Positions 1-8,040 are shown, counted from the stretch's first letter. The stretch is DNA of 64,000 nt from Mesorhizobium tamadayense (GCF_003863365.1 NZ_RQXT01000027.1:1-64000), one strand, 5' to 3'. The notes: generated by a model not told the origin, from the sequence alone. Translations and numbers: made by a program.

Positions 1-465
1 CAGATAGAGGGCGGTGACATGCGTGATCATCAGCAGAGGCACATAGAGGATCGGGATCGCGTAGGTGGCACCCAACTGTCCTGCCAGTTCGGGAAGATGG
101 AGCACGCTGCCGTGGTAGTAGTCAACGACAAGGTCGGCGATTCCAACAAGGTTGAAGGTGACGACGAGCGGCCAGAAGATCGAAGGCCTCCGCGCGGCAA
201 GCAGCGCCAGCATGGCCAGCAGTCCGGTCGCGAAGTCGCCATAGGCGGCAAAGACCGCGAAGCCTGCGGGCAGGTCCGGACCGACGACGCCCGGAAGCAG
301 GAAGACGAGCCCGAAGAAACGGAAGCTGTGCAGCGTGGCGATGGCGCGATGCGCCTCGACGCGGTCCATGAGCTTGAGCCTTGGCCAGATATAGGCGCCG
401 AAGCAAAGCAGCCACGGCACGTAGCCCAGGACGAGATGGATGTTGAAGATCGTCGCCGGCGACAT
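1..465 (-). CDS. Hypothetical multi-pass membrane protein (3' end outside window)
   Basis: The reading frame starts at an ATG at 465, preceded by a good GAGGAG ribosome binding site, and is still open at base 1, so at least 155 residues are encoded and the C-terminus is missing. Four to five hydrophobic stretches are separated by short charged loops (for example RPRLKLMDRVEAHR), which indicates an integral inner-membrane protein. I do not recognise the family and assign no function. It lies downstream of the methyltransferase on the same strand, separated by about 75 bases that hold a dispersed hairpin repeat. Confidence 0.75.
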   Translation of the reverse strand, partial: MSPATIFNIHLVLGYVPWLLCFGAYIWPRLKLMDRVEAHRAIATLHSFRFFGLVFLLPGVVGPDLPAGFAVFAAYGDFATGLLAMLALLAARRPSIFWPLVVTFNLVGIADLVVDYYHGSVLHLPELAGQLGATYAIPILYVPLLMITHVTALYL

Positions 466-497
466 TGCCGTCTCCTCTATAAATTTTTGTTTTCACG

Positions 498-539
498 CAA
501 TTGCGGACGGAAAACCGCTGCGCACTTTTCCTGGAATTG
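498..539. repeat. Dispersed palindromic repeat, type A, copy 1
   Basis: An imperfect hairpin: the left arm CAATTGCGGACGGAAAA pairs with the right arm TTTTCCTGGAATTG around the loop CCGCTGCGCAC. A nearly identical element lies at 57696-57737. The loop and flanking A/T runs are also shared with two other elements at 4763-4810 and 58419-58467. It sits two bases past the stop codon of the methyltransferase, where the transcript could fold into a 3' stem-loop. It resembles the short intergenic repeats that are abundant in rhizobia. Confidence 0.85.
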
Positions 540-540
540 G

Positions 541-1368
541 TCAGTTGACTGGAACGGCCTCGAACACGGCGCTCAGGACACCCAGCCGGCCTTCCATCAG
601 ATTGCGTCCGAGATTGGCGGCAAAATCCGCGAAACCCGGCCCCATGACGACACCGAGGTTCAGCGAAGGCGGCGGTCCGGATGCCCGCAGTGCCGCGAAC
701 CAGGTCTTGGCGCCCGCGGTATCGTCCTGCTGGGCAAGCGTGCGGAACCCAGCGGCCTCGACCGCTTCGCAGGTCGCGGCGGCGGAGAGCAGAAAGCTCT
801 CCGCCGAGGTCTTCGCCCACGGAACCGGATAGTGCGGGTCGCCGCCGTTCAGCACGACGTCGAAGGTGGCGAATTTTCCGCCCGGCTTCAGCATTCGCCT
901 GATCTCGCGATAAAGCTGCGGGCGGTCCGCGATGTTCATTGCCACATGCTGCAGCAACACGACGTCGAAACCGCCGTCGTCGAGGGGAAGCGTCAGCGCG
1001 CTGCCGACCTTGAACGACACGGTCCCGCTCTGTCCCGTGCGCCCCGTAAGATAGATCGCGGCTTCAACAAATGGTTCGCTGAGATCGATGCCAGTGACGT
1101 TGCAGCCATAGGTCGCGGCGAGAAAACGCGCCGGCCCACCCACCCCCGATCCGACGTCGAGGACCGACATGCCGGCCGTGATGCCGGCCAATTTGGCAAG
1201 ATCGGCGGTCGCGGCGAGACCGCGCGTGTGGAACTGGTCCAGGGTCGCCAGTTGCTCGGGCTTGAGCCGCAGTTCGTCCGGTCCCAATACAGCCAGCGCC
1301 GTCTTCAGTCGCTCGGCCAGGCCGGTCGCGCGGTAGTGATCGCGCACGCGATCCAACTCGTCTGTCAT
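541..1368 (-). CDS. Class I SAM-dependent methyltransferase
   Basis: A 275-residue cytoplasmic enzyme expected to transfer a methyl group from S-adenosylmethionine to a small molecule. The glycine-rich SAM-binding motif VLDVGSGVGG lies at about residues 69-78, followed by an acidic GIDLS motif II, an LPLDDGGFDVVLLQHVAMNI segment and the LKPGGKFATFDVV strand, the usual order of UbiE/sarcosine-dimethylglycine type methyltransferases. A start ten codons upstream is possible, but the ATG at 1368 has GGGAAG at good spacing and is preferred. It is divergent from a LysR-type gene, which may regulate it. The substrate cannot be read from the sequence. Confidence 0.85.
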   Translation of the reverse strand: MTDELDRVRDHYRATGLAERLKTALAVLGPDELRLKPEQLATLDQFHTRGLAATADLAKLAGITAGMSVLDVGSGVGGPARFLAATYGCNVTGIDLSEPFVEAAIYLTGRTGQSGTVSFKVGSALTLPLDDGGFDVVLLQHVAMNIADRPQLYREIRRMLKPGGKFATFDVVLNGGDPHYPVPWAKTSAESFLLSAAATCEAVEAAGFRTLAQQDDTAGAKTWFAALRASGPPPSLNLGVVMGPGFADFAANLGRNLMEGRLGVLSAVFEAVPVN

Positions 1369-1451
1369 TGCCACTTCCCTTAGCTTTCCAATCCACAAGA
1401 GGGATACGACCGCTTTGTGCCGGCAACTATCCGCGATAATGTCGATGGGTC

Positions 1452-2408
1452 ATGAAGCAGAACTTCACAGTCCGACACGGCGCGCTCGACGGCGTCGAGG
1501 CGTTCCTGAGCGTCGCCCGGCACCGCAATTTCCGCAAGGCGGCCGTCGAGCTCAGCGTGACTCCATCGGCGATCAGCCAGGCAATCCGGACACTGGAGGC
1601 GCGCATCGGCGCTGCGCTGTTCATCCGCACGACGCGCAGCGTCGGCCTGACCGAAGCCGGCGAGCGCTTCTTCGCCCGCGCCCGGCCGGCGTTCGAGGAA
1701 TTGATCGCCGCCAGCGAGATCGCGCGCGGGATGGGACAGCGGCCGGCGGGACTCCTGCGTCTCTCCGTGCCGCCGGCGGTGGTGCCGACCCTGCTGGAGC
1801 CGATGATTGCGTCCTTCTGCCAGGCCTATCCCGAGATCGAGTTGGAGATCGTCGCAAGCGGCGAGCTGGTCGACCTCGCGGCCGAAGGGTTCGACGCCGG
1901 CATCCGGCTCGGCGATCTCATCGCGGCCGACATGGTCGCGGTTCGACTGACGCCGCCATTCCCAATGGTGGTTGTCGGCAGTCCCGCCTATCTACGCCAG
2001 CGATCGGTGCCTGAGCGCATCGAGGATCTGCGCCACCACGCCTGCCTGCGCCTGCGTCGATCGAATGGTTCGGTCGCGCCGTGGCGCTTCACCAAAGGCA
2101 ACAAGGCGATCGAGGCGATCGTCACCGGACCGCTCATCGCGCACGACTACCCGACGCTTCTTGGGGCTGCGATCCAGGGCGCCGGACTTGCCCAGGTGCC
2201 CAGTCCGATCGCCTGCCCGGCAATCGAGGACGGGCGCCTCGAGACGCTCCTGACTGCATTCGCCGCCACATCGCCGGGCGTCTTCCTCTACTACCCGGAA
2301 AGGCATCAGGTCCTGCCCAAGCTGCGCGCGTTCATCGATCATATCCGCTCGCAAGGCGGCGCCGATGCTTCCCGAAAACGGTCACGGGCGCGGCAGGCTC
2401 ACGCCTGA
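1452..2408 (+). CDS. LysR-family transcriptional regulator
   Basis: A 318-residue protein with an N-terminal winged helix-turn-helix (about residues 8-66; the segment FRKAAVELSVTPSAISQAIR is the recognition region) followed by a periplasmic-binding-protein-like effector domain. Length and order are standard for LysR regulators. The end is basic (ASRKRSRARQAHA), a mild oddity. It is transcribed away from the methyltransferase gene with 83 bases between the two starts, the classical layout for a LysR protein controlling its divergent neighbour. The shared interval contains a short TATC-CGC-GATA dyad, too weak to call an operator. The inducer is unknown. Confidence 0.9.
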   Translation: MKQNFTVRHGALDGVEAFLSVARHRNFRKAAVELSVTPSAISQAIRTLEARIGAALFIRTTRSVGLTEAGERFFARARPAFEELIAASEIARGMGQRPAGLLRLSVPPAVVPTLLEPMIASFCQAYPEIELEIVASGELVDLAAEGFDAGIRLGDLIAADMVAVRLTPPFPMVVVGSPAYLRQRSVPERIEDLRHHACLRLRRSNGSVAPWRFTKGNKAIEAIVTGPLIAHDYPTLLGAAIQGAGLAQVPSPIACPAIEDGRLETLLTAFAATSPGVFLYYPERHQVLPKLRAFIDHIRSQGGADASRKRSRARQAHA

Positions 2409-2443
2409 CGCATCGAAGCGTCGGACCTCCAGCCGCCGGCGCC

Positions 2444-2782
2444 CTACTCCCTGGCGTGCCAGGCGAGGAACCTGCGTATCTCCTCCCGCTTGTCTTCCGA
2501 CAAACCGGAAAGCAGGTTCTCGTCCAGATATCCTTCCCGGACGAGGACGGCAAAGACTATGGTAAGCTGCGAATAGCGATAGTCGAACATCTGGTCGATC
2601 TTTCGCCGCTGCTGCCGCAGATAGTCCTCGATCTCCCACATGTCGGCAGGCGTCGTCGCGGCGCCGGCCTTGCCTTTGAGTTCGGCCATCGTCCTGCCGA
2701 GCGCTGCCTCCAGCGCCGTATCGAAGGCGCGGCGCGCGACCTTCTTTTCGGATGCTGTCCACCTGATGTCATTGACGTTCAC
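2444..2782 (-). CDS. FRP-like (fluorescence recovery protein-like) small helical protein
   Basis: A 112-residue, all-helical, charged protein without signal peptide. Its pattern resembles cyanobacterial fluorescence recovery protein: an N-terminal W-x-x-x-E helix, then a central W-[ED]-x-[EH]-D-[YF]-L segment (here DMWEIEDYL), an R-x-x-I-D-x-x-[FY]-D-x-R stretch, a hydrophobic VFAVLVREG helix and a C-terminal LSEDKREEIRRFL helix. In cyanobacteria FRP accelerates relaxation of the orange carotenoid protein; no OCP gene is visible here, so another partner would be needed. The GTG start overlaps the stop of the upstream XRE-type regulator gene (GTGA), so the two are probably translated together. 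The family call rests on remembered sequence pattern, not an alignment. Confidence 0.55.
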   Translation of the reverse strand: MNVNDIRWTASEKKVARRAFDTALEAALGRTMAELKGKAGAATTPADMWEIEDYLRQQRRKIDQMFDYRYSQLTIVFAVLVREGYLDENLLSGLSEDKREEIRRFLAWHARE

Positions 2783-3609
2783 GAATCTCTCCCGATCAGC
2801 GATTGGATGCGTTCGACGTCCGAAGCGTTCACGGGATTATAGACGACCATGCCGAGCTCGGGACGGCCGTCGACCGCGAAAACCGAGAACTCCAGCTCGA
2901 TCAATCCGATTTCGGGGTGCCGGAGACGCTTCACCCCTTCGCCTTGAGCGGCGACGAGGTCGTTGTCCCGCCACAGCGCTTCGAATTCCGGACTGGTCCG
3001 TGAAAGTTCCTCGACCAGCTCGGCGATCTCCGCGCCGGCGCCGGCGCGAGCGGCATCGGCCCGGAATGACCCGACCACGAAGCGGGCGACGCTTTGCCAG
3101 TCATCCTGCGCGGCGCGCACGCGCGGGTTGCCGAACATCAGGCGCAGAATGTTGCGCTGCTCGCGGGGAAGCTTGGAGTAGTCGGTCAGCAGTGCGGCGG
3201 CGGCGCGGTTCCACGCAACGACGTCCCACGTCGCGGTCTTGATGATTGCCGGACTGGTCTCGAGGGCGTCCAGCACACGCTGCAGGCGCGGCGTCACGCT
3301 GTCCACGTTTCTGTAGCGGACTTCCGGCGGACGCCCGAGGCCCAGCATGAACAAATGCTCGCGTTCGGGCTCGGTCAGCATCAGGCCGCTCGCGATGCGG
3401 TTGAGCACATCCGCGGACGGCGCGCCGCCCCGCCCCTGCTCCAGCCAGGTGTACCATGTCGGGCTGATGTTGGCGCGCTGCGCTACCTCTTCGCGGCGCA
3501 GCCCCTGGGTGCGGCGTCGTCCCGTGGTGAAGCCGAAGGCCACCGGAACGAGACGCATGCGGCGATCCCGAAGGAAGTTGCCAAGCTTGTTGGGCGTCTC
3601 GACAGGCAC
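2779..3609 (-). CDS. XRE-type transcriptional regulator with MmyB-like ligand domain
   Basis: A 276-residue protein. Residues about 10-75 form a Cro/C1-type helix-turn-helix (LRREEVAQRANISPTWYTWLEQ), followed by a domain typical of the MmyB-like regulators (WDVVAWNRAAAALLTDYSKL, then NILRLMFGNPRVRA and the RLRHPEIGLIELEFSVF strand). These regulators are usually associated with fatty-acid-like ligands and often control a divergent oxidoreductase. Here the divergent neighbour is an SDR gene starting 96 bases away, which is the most likely target. The gene overlaps the FRP-like gene downstream by four bases. Confidence 0.9.
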   Translation of the reverse strand: MPVETPNKLGNFLRDRRMRLVPVAFGFTTGRRRTQGLRREEVAQRANISPTWYTWLEQGRGGAPSADVLNRIASGLMLTEPEREHLFMLGLGRPPEVRYRNVDSVTPRLQRVLDALETSPAIIKTATWDVVAWNRAAAALLTDYSKLPREQRNILRLMFGNPRVRAAQDDWQSVARFVVGSFRADAARAGAGAEIAELVEELSRTSPEFEALWRDNDLVAAQGEGVKRLRHPEIGLIELEFSVFAVDGRPELGMVVYNPVNASDVERIQSLIGRDS

Positions 3610-3625
3610 TGCGATCCTATTGGCT

Positions 3626-3654
3626 ATTATACCATGATAAGATCACTACTTTAA
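3626..3654 (-). promoter_or_regulatory. Candidate sigma-70-type promoter for the XRE-type regulator
   Basis: On the minus strand TTAAAG is followed after 17 bases by a perfect TATAAT (plus-strand positions 3649-3654 and 3626-3631). The predicted transcription start would leave a leader of only about ten bases before the regulator's ATG at 3609. The interval is the AT-rich part of the spacer shared with the divergent SDR gene. Confidence 0.5.
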
Positions 3655-3705
3655 CAGAATGAGCAAGGAAGCGACAAGGGCTCCGAACAACAGAGGAGCC
3701 CTCCC

Positions 3706-4611
3706 ATGCGTGTATTCCTTACCGGCGCGACCGGTTTCATCGGTTCCAGGATAGTTCCGGAACTCCTTGCCGCCGGGCATCAGGTGCTCGGCCTGACACG
3801 ATCCGACGCAGGCGCGCGCGCCCTTGCAGCCGCCGGCGCCGAGGCCCATCGCGGCGACCTGGAAGACCTCGACAGCCTCCGCGACGGCGCGGCGCGCTCG
3901 GATGCCGTGGTCCACACCGCCTTCGATCACGATTTTTCGAATTTCGCGGCGAATTGCGAAAAGGACAAGCGCGTGATCGAGGCACTGGGCGGCGCGCTGG
4001 CCGGTTCGGATCGGCTGCTGCTCATCACATCCGGAACAGGGATGGGCAGTGCCGAATCTGGGCAGCCGGCGAAGGAGGACGTGTTCAACACGCAACACCC
4101 CAATCCGCGCATCCTGTCCGAGCTCGCCGGCACTGCAATGTCGGCGGCGGGCGCAAAAGTATCGGTCGTTCGGCTTCCGCAGGTCCATGACACCGTCAAG
4201 CAGGGCCTGATCACGCCGCTGATCGCGCTGACGCGGGCGAAGGGCGTTTCGGCGTATATTGGCGAAGGGCGCAACCGCTGGCCGGCGGCGCATGTGCTCG
4301 ACGTGGCGCGGCTCTACCGCCTGGCGCTGGAGAAGCAAGAAGCAGGCGTGCGCTACAACGCGGTCGCCGAGGAAGGCATACCGATGCGCGAGATCGCGGA
4401 AGTCATCGGCGCCGGCCTGGGGATGCCGACAGTCTCGCTGTCGCCGGATGAGGCCGCCAGTCATTTCGGATGGCTCGCGATGTTTGCCGGCGCCGACATG
4501 CTGGCGTGCAGCCAGCGGACGCGCGAGCGGCTCGGCTGGCAGCCGACAGGTCCAGGGCTGATCGCCGACCTGGAGCGGATGGATTATTCGCAGGCGGCAG
4601 CTGCAGCCTAG
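3706..4611 (+). CDS. NAD(P)-dependent SDR-family oxidoreductase / epimerase-like
   Basis: A 301-residue extended/atypical short-chain dehydrogenase. The nucleotide-binding motif TGATGFIGS stands at residues 6-14, followed by an SDAGARALAAAG segment and the HRGDLEDLDSL acidic region expected for cofactor binding. No canonical YxxxK catalytic pair is evident; the corresponding region reads SELAGTAMSAAG, as in several atypical SDRs. The ATG at 3706 follows GGAGCC. It is divergent from the XRE-type regulator, which probably represses it. The substrate is unknown. Confidence 0.85.
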   Translation: MRVFLTGATGFIGSRIVPELLAAGHQVLGLTRSDAGARALAAAGAEAHRGDLEDLDSLRDGAARSDAVVHTAFDHDFSNFAANCEKDKRVIEALGGALAGSDRLLLITSGTGMGSAESGQPAKEDVFNTQHPNPRILSELAGTAMSAAGAKVSVVRLPQVHDTVKQGLITPLIALTRAKGVSAYIGEGRNRWPAAHVLDVARLYRLALEKQEAGVRYNAVAEEGIPMREIAEVIGAGLGMPTVSLSPDEAASHFGWLAMFAGADMLACSQRTRERLGWQPTGPGLIADLERMDYSQAAAAA

Positions 4612-4631
4612 CGGGCGCCGTGCTTCTCGGG

Positions 4632-4663
4632 GCGGTTCCGCAATCTCGGAAAAACTGAACCGC
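4632..4663. terminator. Candidate hairpin terminator downstream of the SDR gene
   Basis: The outer arms GCGGTTC (4632-4638) and GAACCGC (4657-4663) are exact reverse complements, and an inner TTCCG/CGGAA pair (4636-4640 and 4647-4651) offers an alternative stem. It starts 21 bases after the SDR stop codon. No T-run follows on the plus strand, so an intrinsic terminator is not proven. Confidence 0.35.
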
Positions 4664-4762
4664 TTCGAGTTCCGGATATCTGTCCCGGATGAGTTCGCGC
4701 GCTTGCTGCTCGGAGGAGTTTATAGCGCGTCGCGTCTAAACGGAATTAGGCGTCTTCGTCTT

Positions 4763-4810
4763 ATGCATGCCGTTGTCCCAAAACCGCCGCGCACTTTGAG
4801 GAACATGCAT
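4763..4810. repeat. Dispersed palindromic repeat, type B, copy 1
   Basis: Arms begin and end with ATGCATG/CATGCAT and enclose AAAACCGCCGCGCACTTT. It matches the element at 58419-58467 along its length and shares the AAAACCGC..GCGCACTTT core with the type A elements at 498-539 and 57696-57737. It lies in the 224-base spacer between the SDR gene and the converging LysR gene. Confidence 0.85.
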
Positions 4811-4835
4811 TGGGCAGGCATCAGCCCCGAGTATC

Positions 4836-5747
4836 TCATCTTCGCGCCCGCCTCCGCTCCGCGGCGACCAAAAGGTCCACAAAGGCGCGCACCTTTGCCG
4901 GCCGGTAGCGGGCCGGCGGAAATACGGCATGGATGCCGCCGGTCGGCAAGGTCCAGTCGGCGAAGACTCGCACGAGGCGGCCTCCGGCGATTTCGTCTTC
5001 GACGGCGAAGTCAGGAAAGATGCCGAGCCCGATGCCGGCGAGCACACAGGCTTGCACGGCCGGCGTCTTGTCGCAGACAACGATTGGATTGAGTTCGGTC
5101 AGCACCGTCTCGCCGTCCTTCGAAAACAGCCACTGGCCGACGCCGCGCAGTTGCGCATTGCCGACCCATGGCAAGGATTTTGCAAGCCTGGGGCTCACAT
5201 TCGGCGGGAGGCTGGCTGCAAGCCCGGGTGTCGCGACGACGACCTGCTGCAGGGTTCCGAGGCGCCGTGCCTGATTGCTGGAATCGGCGAGCCAGCCGAT
5301 GCGGATGCCGAGGTCGATCTGCTCGTCGACAAGATTGCTGATGGCGTCGTCGAAGATCGCCTCGACCTTCATCTTCGGATATTTCCTGAGATACTCGGCA
5401 ATGGTCGGAGCGACCACTTTCGCGCCGTAATCGAGCGACGCGGTGAGGCGCAGCGTACCCGCCGGCTTCGTCGCGCTATGCGAGATATCGCCATAGGCCG
5501 CCTCGGCCTCGCGCAGGATGATGGCCGCGCGGTCGTAGAACAGGCGCCCCTCCTCCGTCGCGGTGACGCGCCGCGTCGTTCGCCGCAACAAGCTCGCGCC
5601 CAGTTCCTCTTCCAGCCTGCCCACCTGATGGCTGACCACGGCCTTGGCGACGTCGAGGCGGTCGGCGGCGGCGGTGAACGACCCGGTCTCCACCACCGTG
5701 GTGAAGTAGACCAGCCTGTTGAGATTGAGAAGGTCGGCCATCGGCAC
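4836..5747 (-). CDS. LysR-family transcriptional regulator
   Basis: A 303-residue LysR protein: helix-turn-helix at about residues 8-65 (GSFTAAADRLDVAKAVVSHQ), then the substrate-binding domain (DLGIRIGWLADSS, GLGIFPDFAVEDE). It most resembles the LysR group that controls divergent oxidoreductase genes in proteobacteria. Starts at 5747 and 5741 are both possible; the difference is two residues. A perfect 8-3-8 inverted repeat lies 7-25 bases upstream of the start, well placed for autoregulation and control of the divergent dsbA-like gene. Confidence 0.9.
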   Translation of the reverse strand: MPMADLLNLNRLVYFTTVVETGSFTAAADRLDVAKAVVSHQVGRLEEELGASLLRRTTRRVTATEEGRLFYDRAAIILREAEAAYGDISHSATKPAGTLRLTASLDYGAKVVAPTIAEYLRKYPKMKVEAIFDDAISNLVDEQIDLGIRIGWLADSSNQARRLGTLQQVVVATPGLAASLPPNVSPRLAKSLPWVGNAQLRGVGQWLFSKDGETVLTELNPIVVCDKTPAVQACVLAGIGLGIFPDFAVEDEIAGGRLVRVFADWTLPTGGIHAVFPPARYRPAKVRAFVDLLVAAERRRARR

Positions 5748-5753
5748 GCTGAT

Positions 5754-5772
5754 TGTCTGATTTGATCAGACA
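5754..5772. promoter_or_regulatory. Candidate LysR operator, 8-3-8 inverted repeat
   Basis: TGTCTGAT and ATCAGACA are exact reverse complements separated by TTG. The dyad lies immediately upstream of the lysR start and 83 bases before the preferred start of the divergent DsbA-like gene. Position and symmetry fit a LysR-type recognition site. Confidence 0.6.
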
Positions 5773-5854
5773 GTTCGTATGATTGATCGCGGTTTTTCGC
5801 AACCGGACGAGCTGCCATTTAGCCTCTCGACGACGCTATCTGGACGAGACGGCC

Positions 5855-6493
5855 ATGATCAACACCACCGTGACCTATCTTTTCGATCCGCTTTGCGGCT
5901 GGTGCTACGGCGCCACGCCGATGTTGGACAGGCTTGTGGCGAGCGGTGTCGCACCTACCCTGCTGCCGACCGGCCTTTTCTCCGGCGCTGGCGCCCGGCC
6001 GCTGGATGTAGGCTTCGCCGCCCATGCCTGGGCCAATGATCAGCGCATCGAACGGCTGAGCGGGCAGCCTTTCAGTCAGGCCTATCTGGACAATGTGTTG
6101 AACGTGCGCGGCACGTTGCTCGATTCCAGCGCGGCAACGCTCGGCATCAGCGCAGCCGGTCTCGAGGATCCCCAGCGGCGGCTGCCGGCGCTGAGGGCGA
6201 TCCAGCATGCCCGCTATGTCGATGGCCGCGACATCGTCACGGCAAGCGGCGTGGCCGCGGTGCTGGCCGACGCCGGCATGGCGGACGCGGCAAGGCTCGT
6301 TGCGACGCCGACCGATGACCTGCTCGCTGCGCACCTCGACCTTGTCGGCCGCGGGCGCGCGCTGTTCCAGAGGCTCAATGCCGATGGCGTTCCGTCGCTT
6401 GCCGTCATCCGCAACGGTGCGCCGCGGCTCATCGGGTCCAACGCGCTCTTCGGCAGCTACGACAATCTCGTCGCCCATCTCCAGGCGGCCTGA
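5855..6493 (+). CDS. DsbA-family protein (thioredoxin fold)
   Basis: A 212-residue protein with a thioredoxin-like redox motif C-G-W-C at residues 14-17 (FDPLCGWCYG), typical of cytoplasmic DsbA/FrnE-like proteins; there is no signal peptide. The frame is open upstream to 5783, but the extra codons run across the regulatory spacer, so the ATG at 5855, giving the usual N-terminus (T-V-T-Y-L-F-D-P), is chosen. A cis-proline region (DGVPSLAVIRNG) is present near the C-terminus. It precedes an NAD(P)-binding protein gene by 34 bases, probably in one transcript under the divergent LysR regulator. A thiol/disulfide or glutathione-linked role is likely; the substrate is unknown. Confidence 0.85.
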   Translation: MINTTVTYLFDPLCGWCYGATPMLDRLVASGVAPTLLPTGLFSGAGARPLDVGFAAHAWANDQRIERLSGQPFSQAYLDNVLNVRGTLLDSSAATLGISAAGLEDPQRRLPALRAIQHARYVDGRDIVTASGVAAVLADAGMADAARLVATPTDDLLAAHLDLVGRGRALFQRLNADGVPSLAVIRNGAPRLIGSNALFGSYDNLVAHLQAA

Positions 6494-6527
6494 TCCCGAT
6501 CTCTTCCCCAAGCAGAAAGGAACTTCC

Positions 6528-7136
6528 ATGAAAATTGCCCTCATCGGCGCGTCCGGCCAAGTCGGCTCGCGCCTTCTCAAGGAACTCTCCGATCGCGGCC
6601 ACGCCATCACCGCGATCGCCCGCACGCCCGAGAAGATCGCGGTGCTGCCGGGCGTCACCGCGGTGAAAGGCGACGCCTTCGACAAGGACGGCCTCGCCGC
6701 GCTGGTCAAGGGCCATGACGCCGTGATCAGCGCGGTGCATTTCACCGCCAGCGATCCCGACACGCTGATCGCTGCGGTGCGGGCTTCGGGGGTGAAGCGC
6801 TACCTCGTGGTCGGCGGCGCCGGCAGCCTCGAGGTTGCGCCCGGCAAGCGTCTGGTCGACACGCCGGAATTCCCGGCGGCCTACAAGGCCGAGGCGCTCA
6901 AGGGCGCCGATTTCCTGGGCAAGCTGAAATCGGTCAGCGATCTCGACTGGACCTTCCTATCGCCATCGGCCCTGTTTGTCGCGGGAGAGCGCACCGGAAA
7001 GTTCCGGCTGGGCAAGGATGCGCTTCTGGCCACCGAGGAGGGCAGCAGCATCTCCTTCGAGGATTACGCCATAGCGATGGCCAATGAGATCGAGAAGCCC
7101 GAGCACATCAGGCAGCGCTTCACGGTCGGCTACTGA
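6528..7136 (+). CDS. NAD(P)H-binding protein (NmrA/YwnB-like atypical SDR)
   Basis: A 202-residue protein with a Rossmann dinucleotide motif IGASGQVGS at residues 6-14 and a VVGGAGSLEV strand, as in the small NAD(P)H-binding proteins related to YwnB and NmrA. The frame extends far upstream without a stop because it overlaps the dsbA-like gene, but the ATG at 6528 has a clear AGAAAGGA ribosome binding site and gives the normal N-terminus (KIALIGASG). It is the second gene of the dsbA-like unit. Related proteins are annotated as quinone or flavin reductases; no specific reaction can be read here. Confidence 0.85.
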   Translation: MKIALIGASGQVGSRLLKELSDRGHAITAIARTPEKIAVLPGVTAVKGDAFDKDGLAALVKGHDAVISAVHFTASDPDTLIAAVRASGVKRYLVVGGAGSLEVAPGKRLVDTPEFPAAYKAEALKGADFLGKLKSVSDLDWTFLSPSALFVAGERTGKFRLGKDALLATEEGSSISFEDYAIAMANEIEKPEHIRQRFTVGY

Positions 7137-7219
7137 CTGCCGGACGAGAAGCCGGTCAGACTATTCGCCGCGGTCCGCCTGTCGGGCCGCGGCCGCGTCG
7201 AAAGCCGGCACTTCCGTCG

Positions 7220-7927
7220 TTATGCCCGCAGCAGATGCGTCAGGCTGTCCGACTTTTCCACCTTGTCGGTGAGATCCAGCCCCGAAAGCAGATCGACCAG
7301 ATGGCTGTTCATCAGCGCTGCGGCATCGGCGCTGTCGCCGGCTTCGATCGCGTCGACCAGCGCATGGTGCGCATGCTTCTCGCAGGTCGCGTCGCGGCGC
7401 TTCCAGTAGAGCGCGATGATCAGCGAGGAATGCGAGACGAGGTCGCGCACGAAGTTGGTGAACACCGAATGCGCGGCGATCTCGGCGATGCCGACATGGA
7501 AGCGCGCCGACAGCATGATGGCGTCGCTGTCGCGGCCGTCATGCAGCGCCTCGTGCTCCTTCTCGAGGTGCGCCCGCAATTGCGCGATGTCGGACGGCAC
7601 CGCCGCCTTGGCGGCAAGCGCTGCCACCTTGGGCTCGATCAAGGCTCGGGCCTCGAACACTTCGCGCGCTTCGATCTTCGACGGCTGGGCGACGAAGGCG
7701 CCGCGATTGGGCTCCAGCCGCGCCAGCCGGTCATGCGCAAGGGCCTGCAGGGCGGCGCGGACGACGGTGCGGCTCACCGAATAGATCGAGGCCAGCTCGT
7801 CTTCCGGCAGCTTGGTGCCCGGAGCGAGACGGTGGCTGACGATGGCGTCCCTGAGCCCATAGTAGATCGGCGACCAGCGCGCTGCCGGCTTGTCGTCGCG
7901 ATCTTCTTCCTTGAGTACCGTCAACAT
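7220..7927 (-). CDS. GntR-family regulator, FCD (FadR) subfamily
   Basis: A 235-residue regulator. The N-terminal winged helix (about residues 15-80, with LPEDELASIYSVSRTVVRAALQ as core) is followed by an all-helical FCD ligand domain containing the expected histidines (FHVGIAEIAAH and the later HAHHALVDAI). The ATG at 7927 is preferred over one 19 codons upstream because conserved sequence begins there. It lies downstream of, and in the same direction as, the racemase/ABC transporter genes, with 113 bases between. It is a likely local regulator of that operon through the palindrome at 13537-13548. Confidence 0.9.
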   Translation of the reverse strand: MLTVLKEEDRDDKPAARWSPIYYGLRDAIVSHRLAPGTKLPEDELASIYSVSRTVVRAALQALAHDRLARLEPNRGAFVAQPSKIEAREVFEARALIEPKVAALAAKAAVPSDIAQLRAHLEKEHEALHDGRDSDAIMLSARFHVGIAEIAAHSVFTNFVRDLVSHSSLIIALYWKRRDATCEKHAHHALVDAIEAGDSADAAALMNSHLVDLLSGLDLTDKVEKSDSLTHLLRA

Positions 7928-8040
7928 GCTTTCAAATGCGCAGGCCCGACGCGGCCCGTCCTGCCCCCAAATCGGCCAATTCAATCTAATGTCGCTCGCG
8001 CCCCGGTCAATCCCGAGGGATCCGATCTCCCAGGGCCGCG

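Noticed and set aside
19..1383. A 454-residue open frame on the plus strand across the methyltransferase gene
   Set aside because: Arginine- and histidine-rich with no recognisable motif, antisense to the conserved methyltransferase and to the membrane-protein gene; a GC-rich shadow frame.
1398..1451. TATC-CGC-GATA dyad as a LysR operator between the methyltransferase and lysR
   Set aside because: Arms of four bases are too short to separate from chance.
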